Below are positions 29,098 through 38,096 of a DNA stretch of 64,000 nucleotides, piece by piece. The stretch is from Pelagibacterium sediminicola (GTDB taxonomy: Bacteria; Pseudomonadota; Alphaproteobacteria; Rhizobiales; Devosiaceae). The notes under the pieces were generated by a model. The model saw only the letters and a list, made by a program, of their open reading frames with translations. It had not been told where the DNA came from and did no database searches. The position numbers were made by a program, and so were the translations under genes. Every line of letters begins with the position of its first letter. The stretch's first letter is position 1. The stretch is taken from positions 434,001 to 498,000 of the forward strand of contig NZ_QMEL01000001.1 in the NCBI RefSeq assembly GCF_003390885.1, in the 5' to 3' direction.

Positions 29098-31092
29098 ATG
29101 TTCTCAAAGTTAAGCATTGCCGCACGGGTTTATGGGGCCTTTGGCGGGTTGATTGTCTTGTTGTGCCTGGCCGGGCTGGCCGGGGGCTATGGCGTGCAGC
29201 ACCTTTCCGGGCTCTTTAACGAATACAGGGCCGCGGCGCGCCAGTCGCTCGAGATCAACGATTACAATCGCGACCTTGCCGCCGCCCAGCGGCTGTCGCT
29301 GCAATACCAGCTTACCACCGACGCCGCGGTCGCCGACGAGCTGCTGGTGATGATCGACGACGTTGCGACCTATGACGCGGACGGACTGGCCATGTTCGAG
29401 AGCGACCCGGCAATGCTCGAAGGGCTCGACCGCGCGCAGACGGTATCGCTCACCTATCTCGATCTTGCCCGCCAGCTCATTGCCGCCATCGAAACCAACA
29501 ATGTCATGGTGCGCGTATCGGTCGCCCGCGACATGGACGCGGTGGGCAACGAGCTTCAGGCGATCTATGACGAACTGATGGACCGGGCCAAGGACAACCA
29601 GAATGTGATCGGGCCGGTCGCGGCAGCCGATGCCCGGGTCAGCACCATCGCCGTCATCGCCATATCGGGGATCGCGGTGCTGCTCGGGGGGGCGGTGGCG
29701 TTCCTGATGGGACGGTGGCTCTCGGGCGCGATCGCGGGGATGACCGCGCTGATGCGGCGGCTGGCTTCGGGCGAGTTCGGTGTCGAGATCGAGGGCACGG
29801 ACCGCGATCACGAACTGGGACAGATGGCCAAGGCCCTGCAGGTGTTCCGCTCGAACGGCGAGGCCATGGAAGCGGCGGAAGCCGAGCGGCGGATCAATGC
29901 CGAAAGGGACGCAAGGCGCGCCGAGATGATGGCGCGATTCCAGACGGCCTTTGATGAGGTGATCGCGGCTTGCGTTGCCGGCGATTTCTCGCGCCGTATC
30001 CACGAGGAATTCGGGGATGCCGATATCGACCGGGTGGTCGCCAATTTCAACGCCATGCTTGATACCGTCAATGCCGGTCTTGCCGAAGCGGGGCAGGTGC
30101 TGTCGGCGCTGGCGCGGACCGATCTCACCCAGCGCATGGAAGGCGTTTATCAGGGCGCATTCGCCGCCTTGCGGGACGACACCAATCTGGTGGCCGAACG
30201 GCTTGGAGAGGTGGTGCGCAAGCTGCAATCGACCTCGCGCGGGTTGAAGACCGCGACGGGGGAGATCCTTGCCGGGGCGAACGATCTTTCCGAGCGCACG
30301 ACACGCCAGGCGGCGACCATCGAGGAAACCTCGGCGGCCATGGAGCAGCTCGCCTCGACGGTGATGGAAAACGCCAAGCGCGCGCAGGAAGCCAGCCGGA
30401 CCGCGCTCGCGCTCACCACAGCCGCCGAAGAGGGCGGGCAGGTGATGGACGAGACGACTTCGGCCATGGAGCGGATCACGACGTCTTCGGCAAAAGTGTC
30501 CGATATCATCAAGCTGATCGACGATATCGCGTTCCAGACCAACCTTCTGGCGCTCAATGCTTCGGTGGAAGCGGCGCGGGCCGGGGAGGCGGGCAAGGGG
30601 TTCGCGGTGGTTGCGGTCGAGGTGCGGCGGCTGGCGCAATCGGCGGCGGAAGCCTCCTCGGAGGTCAAGACATTGATCGAGCAGAGCGCTTCGGAAGTCG
30701 ATGCGGGCTCGACGCTCGTCGCGCAGGCCGCCGAAAAGCTGGTCACCATGCTCGGTGCGGCTCGGGACAATATGGGGCTGATGGAGGGCATCGCGCGCGA
30801 AAGCCACGAGCAGGCCTCGGCGATCGAGGAGGTCAACACCGCGGTGCGCCAGATGGACGAGACGACCCAGCACAACGCGGCGCTGGTCGAAGAGACCAAC
30901 GCGGCGATCGAGCAGACCGAGGCCGAAGCAAGCCGGCTCGATGCGATCGTTGAAATCTTCAAGCTCGACGCCGGGGCCGTGGCGGCGCAGGCGGTGGCTG
31001 AAAAGCCTGCACAGGCAGCGCCCCGGAATGCGCGCAAGGCGTATCTTGCGCATGGCAATGCGGCCGTCGAGGCGGACTGGAGCGAATTTTAG
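29098..31092 (+). CDS. Methyl-accepting chemotaxis protein (MCP-2)
   Basis: 664 aa from the ATG at 29098 ([21 protein letters not shown]), the start that places TM1 at about 12-32. The periplasmic part (about 33-182) is helical with no Cache pattern and may be a four-helix bundle; TM2 is at about 183-203. Two HAMP-like segments follow, then the signalling domain with [20 protein letters not shown] and tail EADWSEF. The signalling domain is related to MCP-1 but has clear differences (for example [18 protein letters not shown]), so it did not take part in the recent homogenisation. The ribosome-binding site is weak. Ligand unknown. A REP pair follows the stop. Confidence 0.92.
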   Translation: MFSKLSIAARVYGAFGGLIVLLCLAGLAGGYGVQHLSGLFNEYRAAARQSLEINDYNRDLAAAQRLSLQYQLTTDAAVADELLVMIDDVATYDADGLAMFESDPAMLEGLDRAQTVSLTYLDLARQLIAAIETNNVMVRVSVARDMDAVGNELQAIYDELMDRAKDNQNVIGPVAAADARVSTIAVIAISGIAVLLGGAVAFLMGRWLSGAIAGMTALMRRLASGEFGVEIEGTDRDHELGQMAKALQVFRSNGEAMEAAEAERRINAERDARRAEMMARFQTAFDEVIAACVAGDFSRRIHEEFGDADIDRVVANFNAMLDTVNAGLAEAGQVLSALARTDLTQRMEGVYQGAFAALRDDTNLVAERLGEVVRKLQSTSRGLKTATGEILAGANDLSERTTRQAATIEETSAAMEQLASTVMENAKRAQEASRTALALTTAAEEGGQVMDETTSAMERITTSSAKVSDIIKLIDDIAFQTNLLALNASVEAARAGEAGKGFAVVAVEVRRLAQSAAEASSEVKTLIEQSASEVDAGSTLVAQAAEKLVTMLGAARDNMGLMEGIARESHEQASAIEEVNTAVRQMDETTQHNAALVEETNAAIEQTEAEASRLDAIVEIFKLDAGAVAAQAVAEKPAQAAPRNARKAYLAHGNAAVEADWSEF

Positions 31093-31135
31093 ATTGCGTC
31101 AGTTTTTGATGGAAGTGGCACATTCCACCAATTGT

Positions 31136-31302
31136 GAAAGGACCGCTCTGGATTGCCGGCAATAAATACCGGAATGACACTGGTGATTTTGGCAAGCTGT
31201 TGCCCAAAACTCCACCGTCACCCCGGTACTTGTTACCGGGGTCCAGAGCACGGTTTCCACAAAGCGTATAGCCTCGGTGCTTCCGTCAAGACCTGAACTG
31301 CT
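31136..31302. repeat. Long repeat containing REP pair, locus C
   Basis: About 165 nt almost identical to 50556-50718. The inner REP units are CTCTGGATTGCCGG..CCGGAATGAC (31146-31178) and GTCACCCCGGTA..CCGGGGTCCAGAG (31217-31248). The shared flank continues to ACCTGAACTGCTC at about 31300. It fills most of the gap between the stop of MCP-2 and the end of the convergent racemase gene and may act as a transcript end for both. Confidence 0.88.
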
Positions 31303-31311
31303 CCAGGGGCG

Positions 31312-31998
31312 TTACGCCAGCGCGGCTGTCACGGCGGCCCTGGCGTGCAGTTCGGTGGTGTCGTAGACCGGCAGGGGGCTGTTGGTCTCGTCGATCAGCA
31401 TGTTGAGTTCGGTGCAGCCCAGAATGACGGCCTGGGCGCCGTTGGCGCCCAGCCTTTCGATGGCCGACACATAGGTGGCGCGCGAGGGCTCGGTCACGAT
31501 CCCGCGGCACAATTGCTCGAAGATGATGGCGTCGAGATCGGTGTGGCCGATTTCGGGGACCAGCGGGGTCAGCCCCCGGGCGCGCAAGCGGTCCTTCAAA
31601 AAATCCATTTCCATCGTAAAGCGCGTGCCGAGCAGGCCCACCGTTTGCGCGCCATCGGCCAGAAGCGCGTCGGCGACGGGGTCGGCGATGTGGATGAAGC
31701 GGCCGGGGACCGCGGCTTCGATCGCCCCGGCGGCGATGTGCATGGTGTTGGTGGCAAGGATGACGATCCCGGCACCTGCCGCCGCAAGGTTTTTGGCGCT
31801 CTCAACGAGGATCGTTTCCGCCTTTTCCCATGCGCCCGCCGCCTGCATGGCGGCGATGGGGGCGAAATCGAGCGAATGGATGAGCATGGGCGCCGAATGG
31901 AGCCCGCCGCACAGGCGGGCGGTCTCGCGGTTGATGAGGGCGTAATAGCGGGCCGTCGATTCCCAGCTCATCCCGCCGATAAGGCCGATGGTCTTCAT
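31312..31998 (-). CDS. YgeA-type aspartate/glutamate racemase family protein
   Basis: 228 aa from the ATG at 31998 (MKTIGLIGGMSWESTARYY), the family start; the ATG overlaps the rppH stop (ATGA), so translation is coupled. The two catalytic positions are visible: N-terminal LATNTMH, with Thr where many racemases have Cys, and C-terminal VILGCTELN with Cys. A Thr/Cys pair is, as I recall, what E. coli YgeA uses, so this is probably an amino-acid racemase of that branch rather than a strict Cys/Cys aspartate racemase. Substrate not certain. Confidence 0.88.
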   Translation of the reverse strand: MKTIGLIGGMSWESTARYYALINRETARLCGGLHSAPMLIHSLDFAPIAAMQAAGAWEKAETILVESAKNLAAAGAGIVILATNTMHIAAGAIEAAVPGRFIHIADPVADALLADGAQTVGLLGTRFTMEMDFLKDRLRARGLTPLVPEIGHTDLDAIIFEQLCRGIVTEPSRATYVSAIERLGANGAQAVILGCTELNMLIDETNSPLPVYDTTELHARAAVTAALA

Positions 31999-32543
31999 GG
32001 ACGTTCTCCCGCTGCGAGCCGGGCCGGGATATGGCCGAACCCCTTTTGCACCGCGAGATAGGCGGGGCGCTTGAAGGGGACGATGATGTCGTGGACGGTG
32101 GAAAAATCGGCCCAGCGCCAGGCATCGAACTCGGGATCGATGGGGCCGGAGCCGGGGGCCTCGAGATCGATCTCGGTTTCCGCCCCGGTCAGGAGAAAGG
32201 CGAACCATTTTTGCTGCTGGCCGCGATACCGGCCTTTGAGGGCAAGCCCGAGCGCCTCATCGGGCAAGTCGTAAAAGATCCAGTCATCGATCGCCCCGAG
32301 CAGGGAGACCGAGCGCACCGAGGTTTCCTCATAAAGCTCGCGATGGGCGGCGGCGAGCGGATCTTCCCCCGGATCGATGCCGCCTTGCGGCATCTGCCAG
32401 GGCTGGTCGACTTCGGACGTATCGGGCCCGGGGGTGAAGATGCGGCGGGCGATGAACACCTCGCCCCCTGGATTGAAGAGCGCAATGCCCACGCAATCGC
32501 GATAGGGCAGGGCGTTGCGGAGGGCTTTCTTGTCGGTGCTCAT
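31995..32543 (-). CDS. rppH: RNA pyrophosphohydrolase
   Basis: 182 aa. The Nudix box GGIDPGEDPLAAAHRELYEETSV is complete, and the N-terminal RNALPYRDCVGIALFNPGGEV plus WQMPQGGIDPGED are RppH (IalA/NudH) features. It removes pyrophosphate from mRNA 5' ends and so starts decay. The ATG at 32543 has no purine-rich ribosome-binding site: the mRNA upstream is a pyrimidine tract made of five TTTTCC units. Overlaps the racemase by 4 nt and follows the deacetylase gene by 52 nt. Confidence 0.93.
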   Translation of the reverse strand: MSTDKKALRNALPYRDCVGIALFNPGGEVFIARRIFTPGPDTSEVDQPWQMPQGGIDPGEDPLAAAHRELYEETSVRSVSLLGAIDDWIFYDLPDEALGLALKGRYRGQQQKWFAFLLTGAETEIDLEAPGSGPIDPEFDAWRWADFSTVHDIIVPFKRPAYLAVQKGFGHIPARLAAGERP

Positions 32544-32559
32544 GGCTGGGATCGGGTTA

Positions 32560-32589
32560 GGAAAAGGAAAAGGAAAAGGAAAAGGAAAA
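32560..32589. repeat. Hexanucleotide tandem repeat (GGAAAA)x5
   Basis: Five perfect copies of GGAAAA on the plus strand (TTTTCC on the mRNA strand), 6 nt past the deacetylase stop and 17 nt before the rppH start codon. A short array of this kind can gain or lose units by slippage. Confidence 0.9.
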
Positions 32590-32595
32590 GGCGGT

Positions 32596-33762
32596 TTATT
32601 GGGCCTGGGCGAGCCGGTCGGTCAGGAGCGCGCTTAGTGGCACGAGAAGATAGGCGTTCTCGTCGAGCCCGGCGCTCCATTCGGAAAGGGTGCGGATCGA
32701 AACGGGAAGCGCAGAAAGCGTGCCGATGGCCCAGCCGCGTTCGCTCGCCCGGGTTTCGAGCCCGTCAAGCGCTTCGAGAATGGCGCTGCGGGCCGGGTTG
32801 GTGTCGAGCGCGGCATCGGCGCGGGCAAAGGGGACGTTGTTGGCGCGGGCCAGTTGCGGGGCAACCGAGCGGTTCGATGTCCCGTCGTCGAGATAGGCAA
32901 GCCCGCGGATGCCGAGTTCTTCCATGACGGGAGAAAAATCGGCGGCCGAAGCGGTAAAGCGCGCGCCCATGTGGTTGAGAACGCCCGTATAGCCGCCCAT
33001 ACGGGCCAGGAGCCAGTAGAGCTTTTCAAGATTGTCGCGCGCCGGCTGGTCGGCCAGAAGCGTATGGGGGCCGGGATCGTTCTGGGGATAGTCGAAGGGC
33101 TCGAGCGGCAATTCGAGCATGATCTCGTGGCCGCGCCCACGCGCGGCGCCTGCCGTTTCCAACAGCCCGTTGCCATAGGGGGCGAACGCCAGCGTTACGG
33201 CGCCCGGGAGGCTATCGATGGCTTCGCGGGTCGTGGTCGCATTGAGCCCGAGCCCGGTGACCACGATGGCGATCAGCTTGCGTCCGCCCGCCGTCTCGGG
33301 GGTGATGGCGGGGCGCGCATAGGCCTCGTGGGGCTTGAGACCGTCCGCGCCGATGCGCGGCAGGGGGCCATGCTGGGTCTCCTCGACGAGCTGGGGCAGG
33401 GCGCCATGGGTCTCGATGGCGGCGATGTTGCGCTCGATGCGGGTGACCTCGCTGTCGAGCGTGATGAAGGACGGACCTGCCCCGGTCGCGGGGATATCGA
33501 TTTCCCCGGCGGGAATCTCGCGTCCGACCTCGATGGCGACGGCATTGGGCGAGGCCGTCATGGTGATGGGGGCTTCGGCCACCGGCCGGCCGCCGGTGGG
33601 ATCGTCGACCAGCGCGATCCAGGCGACTATGCCGGCGGCGGCCAGAACGAACGCGCCAAGCCCGATCCGGCCCCACGGCCACTGGTTCAGTTCCAGCCCG
33701 CGCCCTGAGGGGCGGCGCTTGCGCCGCTTCCTGCCAAGGGGGGCGTCCAACTCGTCGGTCAT
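32596..33762 (-). CDS. Divergent polysaccharide deacetylase family protein
   Basis: 388 aa. A basic N-terminus (GRKRRKRRPSGRG) is followed by one TM segment at about 33-51 (GLGAFVLAAAGIVAWIALV), so the rest is periplasmic. The C-terminal about 240 residues, starting KLIAIVVTGLGLNATTTREAI and including LPLEPFDYPQNDPGPHTLL, GVLNHMGARFTA and LDDGTSN, match the divergent polysaccharide deacetylase family (YibQ/DUF610). Members often sit beside envC and ctpA, as here, and are thought to act on the cell wall; the reaction is unproven. A repeat-rich 285-nt gap separates it from ctpA. Confidence 0.85.
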   Translation of the reverse strand: MTDELDAPLGRKRRKRRPSGRGLELNQWPWGRIGLGAFVLAAAGIVAWIALVDDPTGGRPVAEAPITMTASPNAVAIEVGREIPAGEIDIPATGAGPSFITLDSEVTRIERNIAAIETHGALPQLVEETQHGPLPRIGADGLKPHEAYARPAITPETAGGRKLIAIVVTGLGLNATTTREAIDSLPGAVTLAFAPYGNGLLETAGAARGRGHEIMLELPLEPFDYPQNDPGPHTLLADQPARDNLEKLYWLLARMGGYTGVLNHMGARFTASAADFSPVMEELGIRGLAYLDDGTSNRSVAPQLARANNVPFARADAALDTNPARSAILEALDGLETRASERGWAIGTLSALPVSIRTLSEWSAGLDENAYLLVPLSALLTDRLAQAQ

Positions 33763-33853
33763 GCCGGTCCGGTCCGGTCCCCGCCCATTGCCGCACCGCG
33801 CCCGCCGGGCGGCAGGGACCGAATCACGCCCGGAACGCTTTCATGCAAAGCTA

Positions 33854-34012
33854 GAGCATTTCCTGTTTTGATGGAATCAAAACAGGAGCTCTAAGTCTTT
33901 GTTATATCGCGTTTCGCTTACGCGGCCCTTCGGGTCCGAACCGCATAAGTGGTATCCACTTATGCTGGAAACGCTCTTGGGCATTTCCCATCCCGATTGA
34001 ATCGGAATGGGC
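33854..34012. repeat. Three-hairpin composite repeat, with GCGTTTCC-type copy 2
   Basis: The ctpA-to-deacetylase gap holds hairpin CCTGTTTTGAT-GGA-ATCAAAACAGG (33862-33886), flanked by AGAGC and GAGCTCT. The GCGTTTC...GGAAACGCTC element (33909-33977) follows, with inner hairpin GCATAAGTGG-TAT-CCACTTATGC (33944-33966). A third hairpin is CCCAT-C-CCGATT/AATCGG-A-ATGGG at about 33988-34012. All are non-coding. They probably include the 3' end of the ctpA mRNA. Confidence 0.8.
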
Positions 34013-34047
34013 ATTTGGGCCTGTTTTGTCGCGCTCCGGTGCAGGGA

Positions 34048-35448
34048 TCAGTTCGCCTCGCCCTCGTCTCCGATCTCTGCCGCTTCGCGCGTATTGGCGA
34101 CGACGGAGGCGGGGTCGGGCGGGAAGGCATCGTCGGTTTCGACACCCAGAATGAGGTCGATGGCGTATTGCATCTGGTTGTCCTCACTGCGCTCGGCGGG
34201 CACATAGACCGAGGAGCCTGCCGTCGCTTCCTCTTGCTCGCCTGAAATATGCCCGGCCAGCCCGGCTTCGCCGATGATCTCGTCGCGGCCCTGGAATTCT
34301 TCGGGCACGTCCTGGAGGATCTGGATGTCGGGGGTGATGCCGAGGGCCTGGATCGAGCGGTTGGCGGGGGTGTAGTAGCGCGCCGTGGTGAGCCGCATGG
34401 CGCCGTCAAAGCCGAGCGGGATGATCGACTGGACCGAGCCCTTGCCGAACGAGCGGGTGCCCACGAGCGTCGCGCGCCCGTGATCCTGCAATGCCCCGGC
34501 AACGATCTCCGCGGCCGAGGCGGTGCCGCCATTGATGAGGACGATGACGGGAATATCGCCGATCAGAGCGTCGATGTCGTCGGCCCCCGCGTCATAGCGA
34601 GCGCTCTGGCTGGCGGCGCGTCCGCGCGTCAGGACGATCGAGCCGCGTTCGAGAAAGGCATCGGCGACGAACTGGGCCTGATCGACCAGCCCGCCCGGGT
34701 TGTTCCTCAGATCGAGGATGATGCCCGGCGGGGGGCCGCCTTCCTCGTCCATGATTTCGCGCAGGGCGCGCTCGAGGCCCGAATAAGCCTGAGCCGAAAA
34801 GCGCGAAAGGCGGATGACGGGAATGTCGCGTTCCGCGCTCCAGCGCACCGCCGCAATGGCGATGACGTCGCGGGTGAGGGTCAATTCGATCAGCCGGTCG
34901 GCGCCTTCGCGCGATATGACGATGTCGATGTCGGTACCGATCTCGCCGCGCATCATGTCGACCGCTTCATCGAGCGTCATGCCCATCACCTGCTGGCCGT
35001 CGATCTCGACCACGAGGTCGTTGGCAAGGATGCCGGCGCGCGAGGCGGGGCTGTCGTCGTAAGGGGTGACCACCTTGACCAGCCCGTCCTCCATGGTCAC
35101 CTCGATCCCGAGACCCCCGAATGTGCCCGAGGTGTCTTCGCGCACATCGGCAAAGCTTTCGGGGGACAGATAGGCCGAATGCGGGTCGAGCGAGGTCAGC
35201 ATGCCCTGGATGGCGGCGCGGACCAGTTCGGTTTCGTCGGGCGCCTCGATATATTCGGCGCGGATCTGGTCAAAGACGCGGCCGAACAGTTCGAGCTGAC
35301 GGTAAAGCTCCTCGTCGGAATTGGACTGGGCGCCCGCGCCCGCCGGCAGGCTGAGGGCGAGAACGGCGAGCCCGCCGAGCGCATGGCGCACGATGCGCGG
35401 CCAAAGCGTTGCGATCCGTCCGCGTCCGATTGTCAAATCTGCTGCCAT
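34048..35448 (-). CDS. ctpA: Carboxy-terminal processing peptidase (S41)
   Basis: 466 aa. A basic N-terminus and hydrophobic stretch (about 22-40, ending AGAGAQ) form an export signal. The N-terminal helical part includes DPHSAYLSPESF, the PDZ domain covers about 85-175 (GGLGIEVTMEDGLVKV), and the S41 catalytic domain has the Ser in NGGTASAAEIVAGAL and the Lys in RSFGKGSVQ. It is a periplasmic Ser/Lys protease that trims or degrades envelope proteins. Its ATG overlaps the envC stop by 1 nt (TGATG), a coupling kept widely in this order. Confidence 0.94.
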   Translation of the reverse strand: MAADLTIGRGRIATLWPRIVRHALGGLAVLALSLPAGAGAQSNSDEELYRQLELFGRVFDQIRAEYIEAPDETELVRAAIQGMLTSLDPHSAYLSPESFADVREDTSGTFGGLGIEVTMEDGLVKVVTPYDDSPASRAGILANDLVVEIDGQQVMGMTLDEAVDMMRGEIGTDIDIVISREGADRLIELTLTRDVIAIAAVRWSAERDIPVIRLSRFSAQAYSGLERALREIMDEEGGPPPGIILDLRNNPGGLVDQAQFVADAFLERGSIVLTRGRAASQSARYDAGADDIDALIGDIPVIVLINGGTASAAEIVAGALQDHGRATLVGTRSFGKGSVQSIIPLGFDGAMRLTTARYYTPANRSIQALGITPDIQILQDVPEEFQGRDEIIGEAGLAGHISGEQEEATAGSSVYVPAERSEDNQMQYAIDLILGVETDDAFPPDPASVVANTREAAEIGDEGEAN

Positions 35449-36821
35449 CAGCCTTGTTCACTTTCCTCGTTTTCGCTCCGGGCCGCCCACCAGCCCTGCG
35501 GGTTGATCGGGATACCGCCCTCACGCAGTTCAATATAAAGCGTGGGGCCTGCAACGCCAGCATTGCCTGCAAGCCTCAGGCCCTCGGCGCGCCCGCCCAT
35601 CGTGCCGACCGGAGTGCCCATGGTGACGAAATCTCCAAGCTCCACATCGACAACGCCCAATCCGGCCAGAACGATCATATAATCCTGCCCGGCATTGAGA
35701 ACGAGGATTTGGCCGTAATTGAGGAAGGGTCCGGCATAAGCCACCCAGCCATCGGCGGGGGCGAGAACCGGCGCGTCGGCGCGGGTGGCGAGCGTCAGCC
35801 CCTGCGCGGTGCCGCCAAAGCCGTCGGCGGCGCCAAAGCTCTGGACGGCGACGCCATTGGCGGGCCGGGTGAGAAATCCGCGCGCCGCCTCAAGCGGGAC
35901 GGCGGGCTCGGTGCGCGTCGCGTCGGCAAAGGCGATGGCAAGGGTTTCGGGGTCAAGCACCGGCACGTCGGACCCGCTTGATGCGGCGCTGCGCGCCTCG
36001 TCCGCCGCGGTCAGCGCCGCGATGCGGGTTTCGAGCCCGGCGATCAACTGTTCGAGCGAGGTCGCTCGGTCGGCGAGCGCCCGGGCCTCGGCCTCCTCGA
36101 CCAGCAGTTCCTCGCTCAGCCATTCGCGCCCCTGGTTGCGCGCCTCGATGACGGTGGCGATGCGCAGGCGCTCGGCGTGGAGGGTCTCGATATTGGCGTT
36201 GAGCCGGTCGGCTTCGGTAAGTGCCGTCTGTTTGAGTGCCAGCAGGGCGTTGAGGTCCTGGGTGACGGTCCGGGCCTTGTCCTGAAGCTCGGGGAGCACG
36301 GCGCTGAGCAACAGCGCGGCGCGGGCCGAGGCCAGGGCATCGGTGGGGTCGACGATCATGGCGGGGGGCGGGCTGGCCGAAATGCGCTGAAGGGAGGCGA
36401 GAAGGTTGGAGATCGAGCGGTCGTGCCCGTCGAGCCGGGAGCGGATGGCGCGTTCGGAGGCGAAAAGCTCTTCGAGCCGTTCCTCGATCAGCCGCACGTC
36501 CTCGCCGGCCAGATCGACGCGCTGGCCGGTGGCGACAAGCTCGGCGGCGAGTCGTGCGGTGTCGCCCTCGAGCGCCTCGATCTCGGCGCGTATCTGATTG
36601 ATGCGCTCCTCGGAAAGCCTGATCTCGCCGGTTATCGTTTCAAGATCGTCCCCGGCCTCGCGGGCCGTCGGTCCAAGTTCGGCATGGGGCAGGGATTCGA
36701 GATCGGGCGCGGTCTCCGCGTTCTCCTGGGCAGCGGACGGCGAGAGCCCGTAAAGGCCCGCCAACATCACAACCGGTAGCAGGAACAGGGGACGCGACAA
36801 TCTCAGGGCCTTCCGAATCAC
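35448..36821 (-). CDS. EnvC-like murein hydrolase activator (degenerate LytM)
   Basis: 457 aa. A signal peptide (about 1-31, ending SAAQ) precedes a long coiled coil (about 55-290) rich in Glu, Arg and Leu (for example RINQIRAEIEALEGDTARLAAEL), and a C-terminal M23/LytM domain (about 325-440). In the LytM domain the zinc ligands are missing: the first His site reads GGTAQGLTLATR and the HxH site reads YMIVLAGLG. It therefore should not cut peptidoglycan; EnvC-type proteins of this build activate amidases at the division site. Followed at once by ctpA. Confidence 0.88.
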   Translation of the reverse strand: MIRKALRLSRPLFLLPVVMLAGLYGLSPSAAQENAETAPDLESLPHAELGPTAREAGDDLETITGEIRLSEERINQIRAEIEALEGDTARLAAELVATGQRVDLAGEDVRLIEERLEELFASERAIRSRLDGHDRSISNLLASLQRISASPPPAMIVDPTDALASARAALLLSAVLPELQDKARTVTQDLNALLALKQTALTEADRLNANIETLHAERLRIATVIEARNQGREWLSEELLVEEAEARALADRATSLEQLIAGLETRIAALTAADEARSAASSGSDVPVLDPETLAIAFADATRTEPAVPLEAARGFLTRPANGVAVQSFGAADGFGGTAQGLTLATRADAPVLAPADGWVAYAGPFLNYGQILVLNAGQDYMIVLAGLGVVDVELGDFVTMGTPVGTMGGRAEGLRLAGNAGVAGPTLYIELREGGIPINPQGWWAARSENEESEQG

Positions 36822-36857
36822 GGACGCAACATATCAGGGAAGCTTTCTTTTTGTCGC

Positions 36858-36926
36858 GCTTGTGAACCGCAAAAGTGGCGCCCATCCCCGTTCAGGCCGG
36901 GGACAGGCTTTTGCTGGAAACGCTCC
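36858..36926. repeat. GCGTTTCC-type palindromic repeat, copy 3
   Basis: Lies between rlmH and envC. GAACCGCAAAAGT (from 36867) and the return CTTTTGCTGGAAACGCTCC (to about 36926) are separated by a GC hairpin CCCCGTTCAGGCCGGGG. The left GTTTC arm is degraded. Non-coding. Confidence 0.7.
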
Positions 36927-36932
36927 TGTTCT

Positions 36933-37418
36933 TCAATCGCCCCGGTGATAGGGGTGGCCCGATAAAATTGTGGTGGCGCGGTAGAGCTGTTCGGCGGCCA
37001 TGATGCGAACGATCTGGTGGGGCCAGGTCATGGGGGAAAAGGAAAGGACGAGGTCGGCGCGGGCGCGGACCGTCTCGTCCAGCCCGTCGGCCCCGCCGAT
37101 GACGAGGGCAAGGGCTGTGCGGTTCTCGTCGCGCCATTGGGAAATCCTGCCAGCAAACCCCTCGCTCGAAAGCGATTTTCCGCGTTCGTCGAGCGCAACC
37201 AGGACGGAATTTTCGGGGAGCTGGGCGAGGATGGCCCTGGCCTCCTCGCGTCTGCGGGCCTCGGCGCTGCGTTCGCGGCTTTCGGCTAGCTCGACGATTG
37301 CGGGGCCCGAAAGGCCGAGCGGCCTGCCCCCTGTGGCGGCGCGCCCGATGTAACGCGCAACGAGGGCCCTTTCGGGCCCATCCTTCATGCGCCCGAGGGC
37401 AATGATCACCAGCCGCAT
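36933..37418 (-). CDS. rlmH: 23S rRNA (pseudouridine1915-N3)-methyltransferase
   Basis: 161 aa, the usual length. It begins MRLVIIALGRMKDGPE. The SPOUT knot motifs are LVIGGADGLDETVRA and SFSPMTWPHQIVRIMAAEQLYRA, the latter being the RlmH signature. It methylates pseudouridine 1915 in helix 69 of 23S rRNA on 70S ribosomes. Its neighbour rsfS is the usual partner. The C-terminus matches the family (end GHPYHRGD). Confidence 0.96.
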   Translation of the reverse strand: MRLVIIALGRMKDGPERALVARYIGRAATGGRPLGLSGPAIVELAESRERSAEARRREEARAILAQLPENSVLVALDERGKSLSSEGFAGRISQWRDENRTALALVIGGADGLDETVRARADLVLSFSPMTWPHQIVRIMAAEQLYRATTILSGHPYHRGD

Positions 37419-37437
37419 CGATAGCCTCTATATTTTG

Positions 37438-37490
37438 GTCACGCAGTCGAACCGAAAAAGTCTCCAACTTTTTTCTGACTGCGCTCCTGA
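37438..37490. repeat. GCGTTTCC-type palindromic repeat, copy 4 (arm-swapped)
   Basis: Between rsfS and rlmH. GCAGTC-GAACC-GAAAAAGT and ACTTTTTT-CT-GACTGC-GCTCCTG. The centre is as in copy 1, but the outer arms GCAGTC/GACTGC replace GCGTTTCC/GGAAACGC on both sides, so pairing is kept. Confidence 0.75.
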
Positions 37491-37497
37491 AATACGA

Positions 37498-37890
37498 TCA
37501 GTGCGTGTCGGCGCTGAAATCGGCGGCCCACATCTTCTCTATATTGTAGAACTCGCGGACTTCGGGGCGGAAGATGTGGACGATCACATCGTTCGCGTCG
37601 ACCAGAACCCAATCGGCTGCAGGCAGGCCTTCGATCCTGGGTTTGCCATAGCCGTTCTCGCGCAGCGCCTTGACGAGCTGGTCGGCGATCGCCGAGACGT
37701 GACGATTGGAGCGGCCCGAGGTCACGACCATATGGTCGGTGAGGCTCGATTTGCCGGTTACGTCGATGGCGAGGGTGTCTTCGGCCTTGGCGTCCTCGAT
37801 TGCGGCGAGGATCAGATCAAGCACGGGCGGCTGCGGGGCGGCCTTGGGGCGGGCATCACGCGATGCGGTGTTGATGGGCGTCGGAGCCAT
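37498..37890 (-). CDS. rsfS: Ribosome silencing factor
   Basis: 130 aa from the ATG at 37890, preceded by GGAGGGCG; longer in-frame starts upstream read through non-conserved sequence. The core from VLDLILAAIEDAKAEDTLAIDV through MVVTSGRSNRHVSAIADQL to DWVLVDANDVIVHIF is the RsfS (Iojap) fold. It binds ribosomal protein L14 and blocks subunit joining in starvation. An N-terminal Ala/Pro-rich tail (about 22 residues) precedes the core. The 206 nt upstream, to nadD, hold nothing I can name. Confidence 0.94.
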   Translation of the reverse strand: MAPTPINTASRDARPKAAPQPPVLDLILAAIEDAKAEDTLAIDVTGKSSLTDHMVVTSGRSNRHVSAIADQLVKALRENGYGKPRIEGLPAADWVLVDANDVIVHIFRPEVREFYNIEKMWAADFSADTH

Positions 37891-38096
37891 TAAGCGGCGC
37901 CCTCCGCCTTGAGGATTTGTCTCTGGGTCATCAGATGAGAATCTGGTCCTTTCTCCTTGCAAACCGGCACCCGTTGCGGCCCGGCTGTCACCAATATGCG
38001 CGCGTGCCCCCCATTTGCCAAGGGCATGCGGCGTAACGAGCCCATCATGACTTGATGTCGTTAATGAGACGGTAACCATAAGTCAGGGGCAGCGCC

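Noticed and set aside
32560-32589. GGAAAA array as a CRISPR-like or Shine-Dalgarno array
   Set aside because: Units are adjacent without spacers, and on the transcribed strand they read TTTTCC, so they cannot serve as ribosome-binding sites for rppH.
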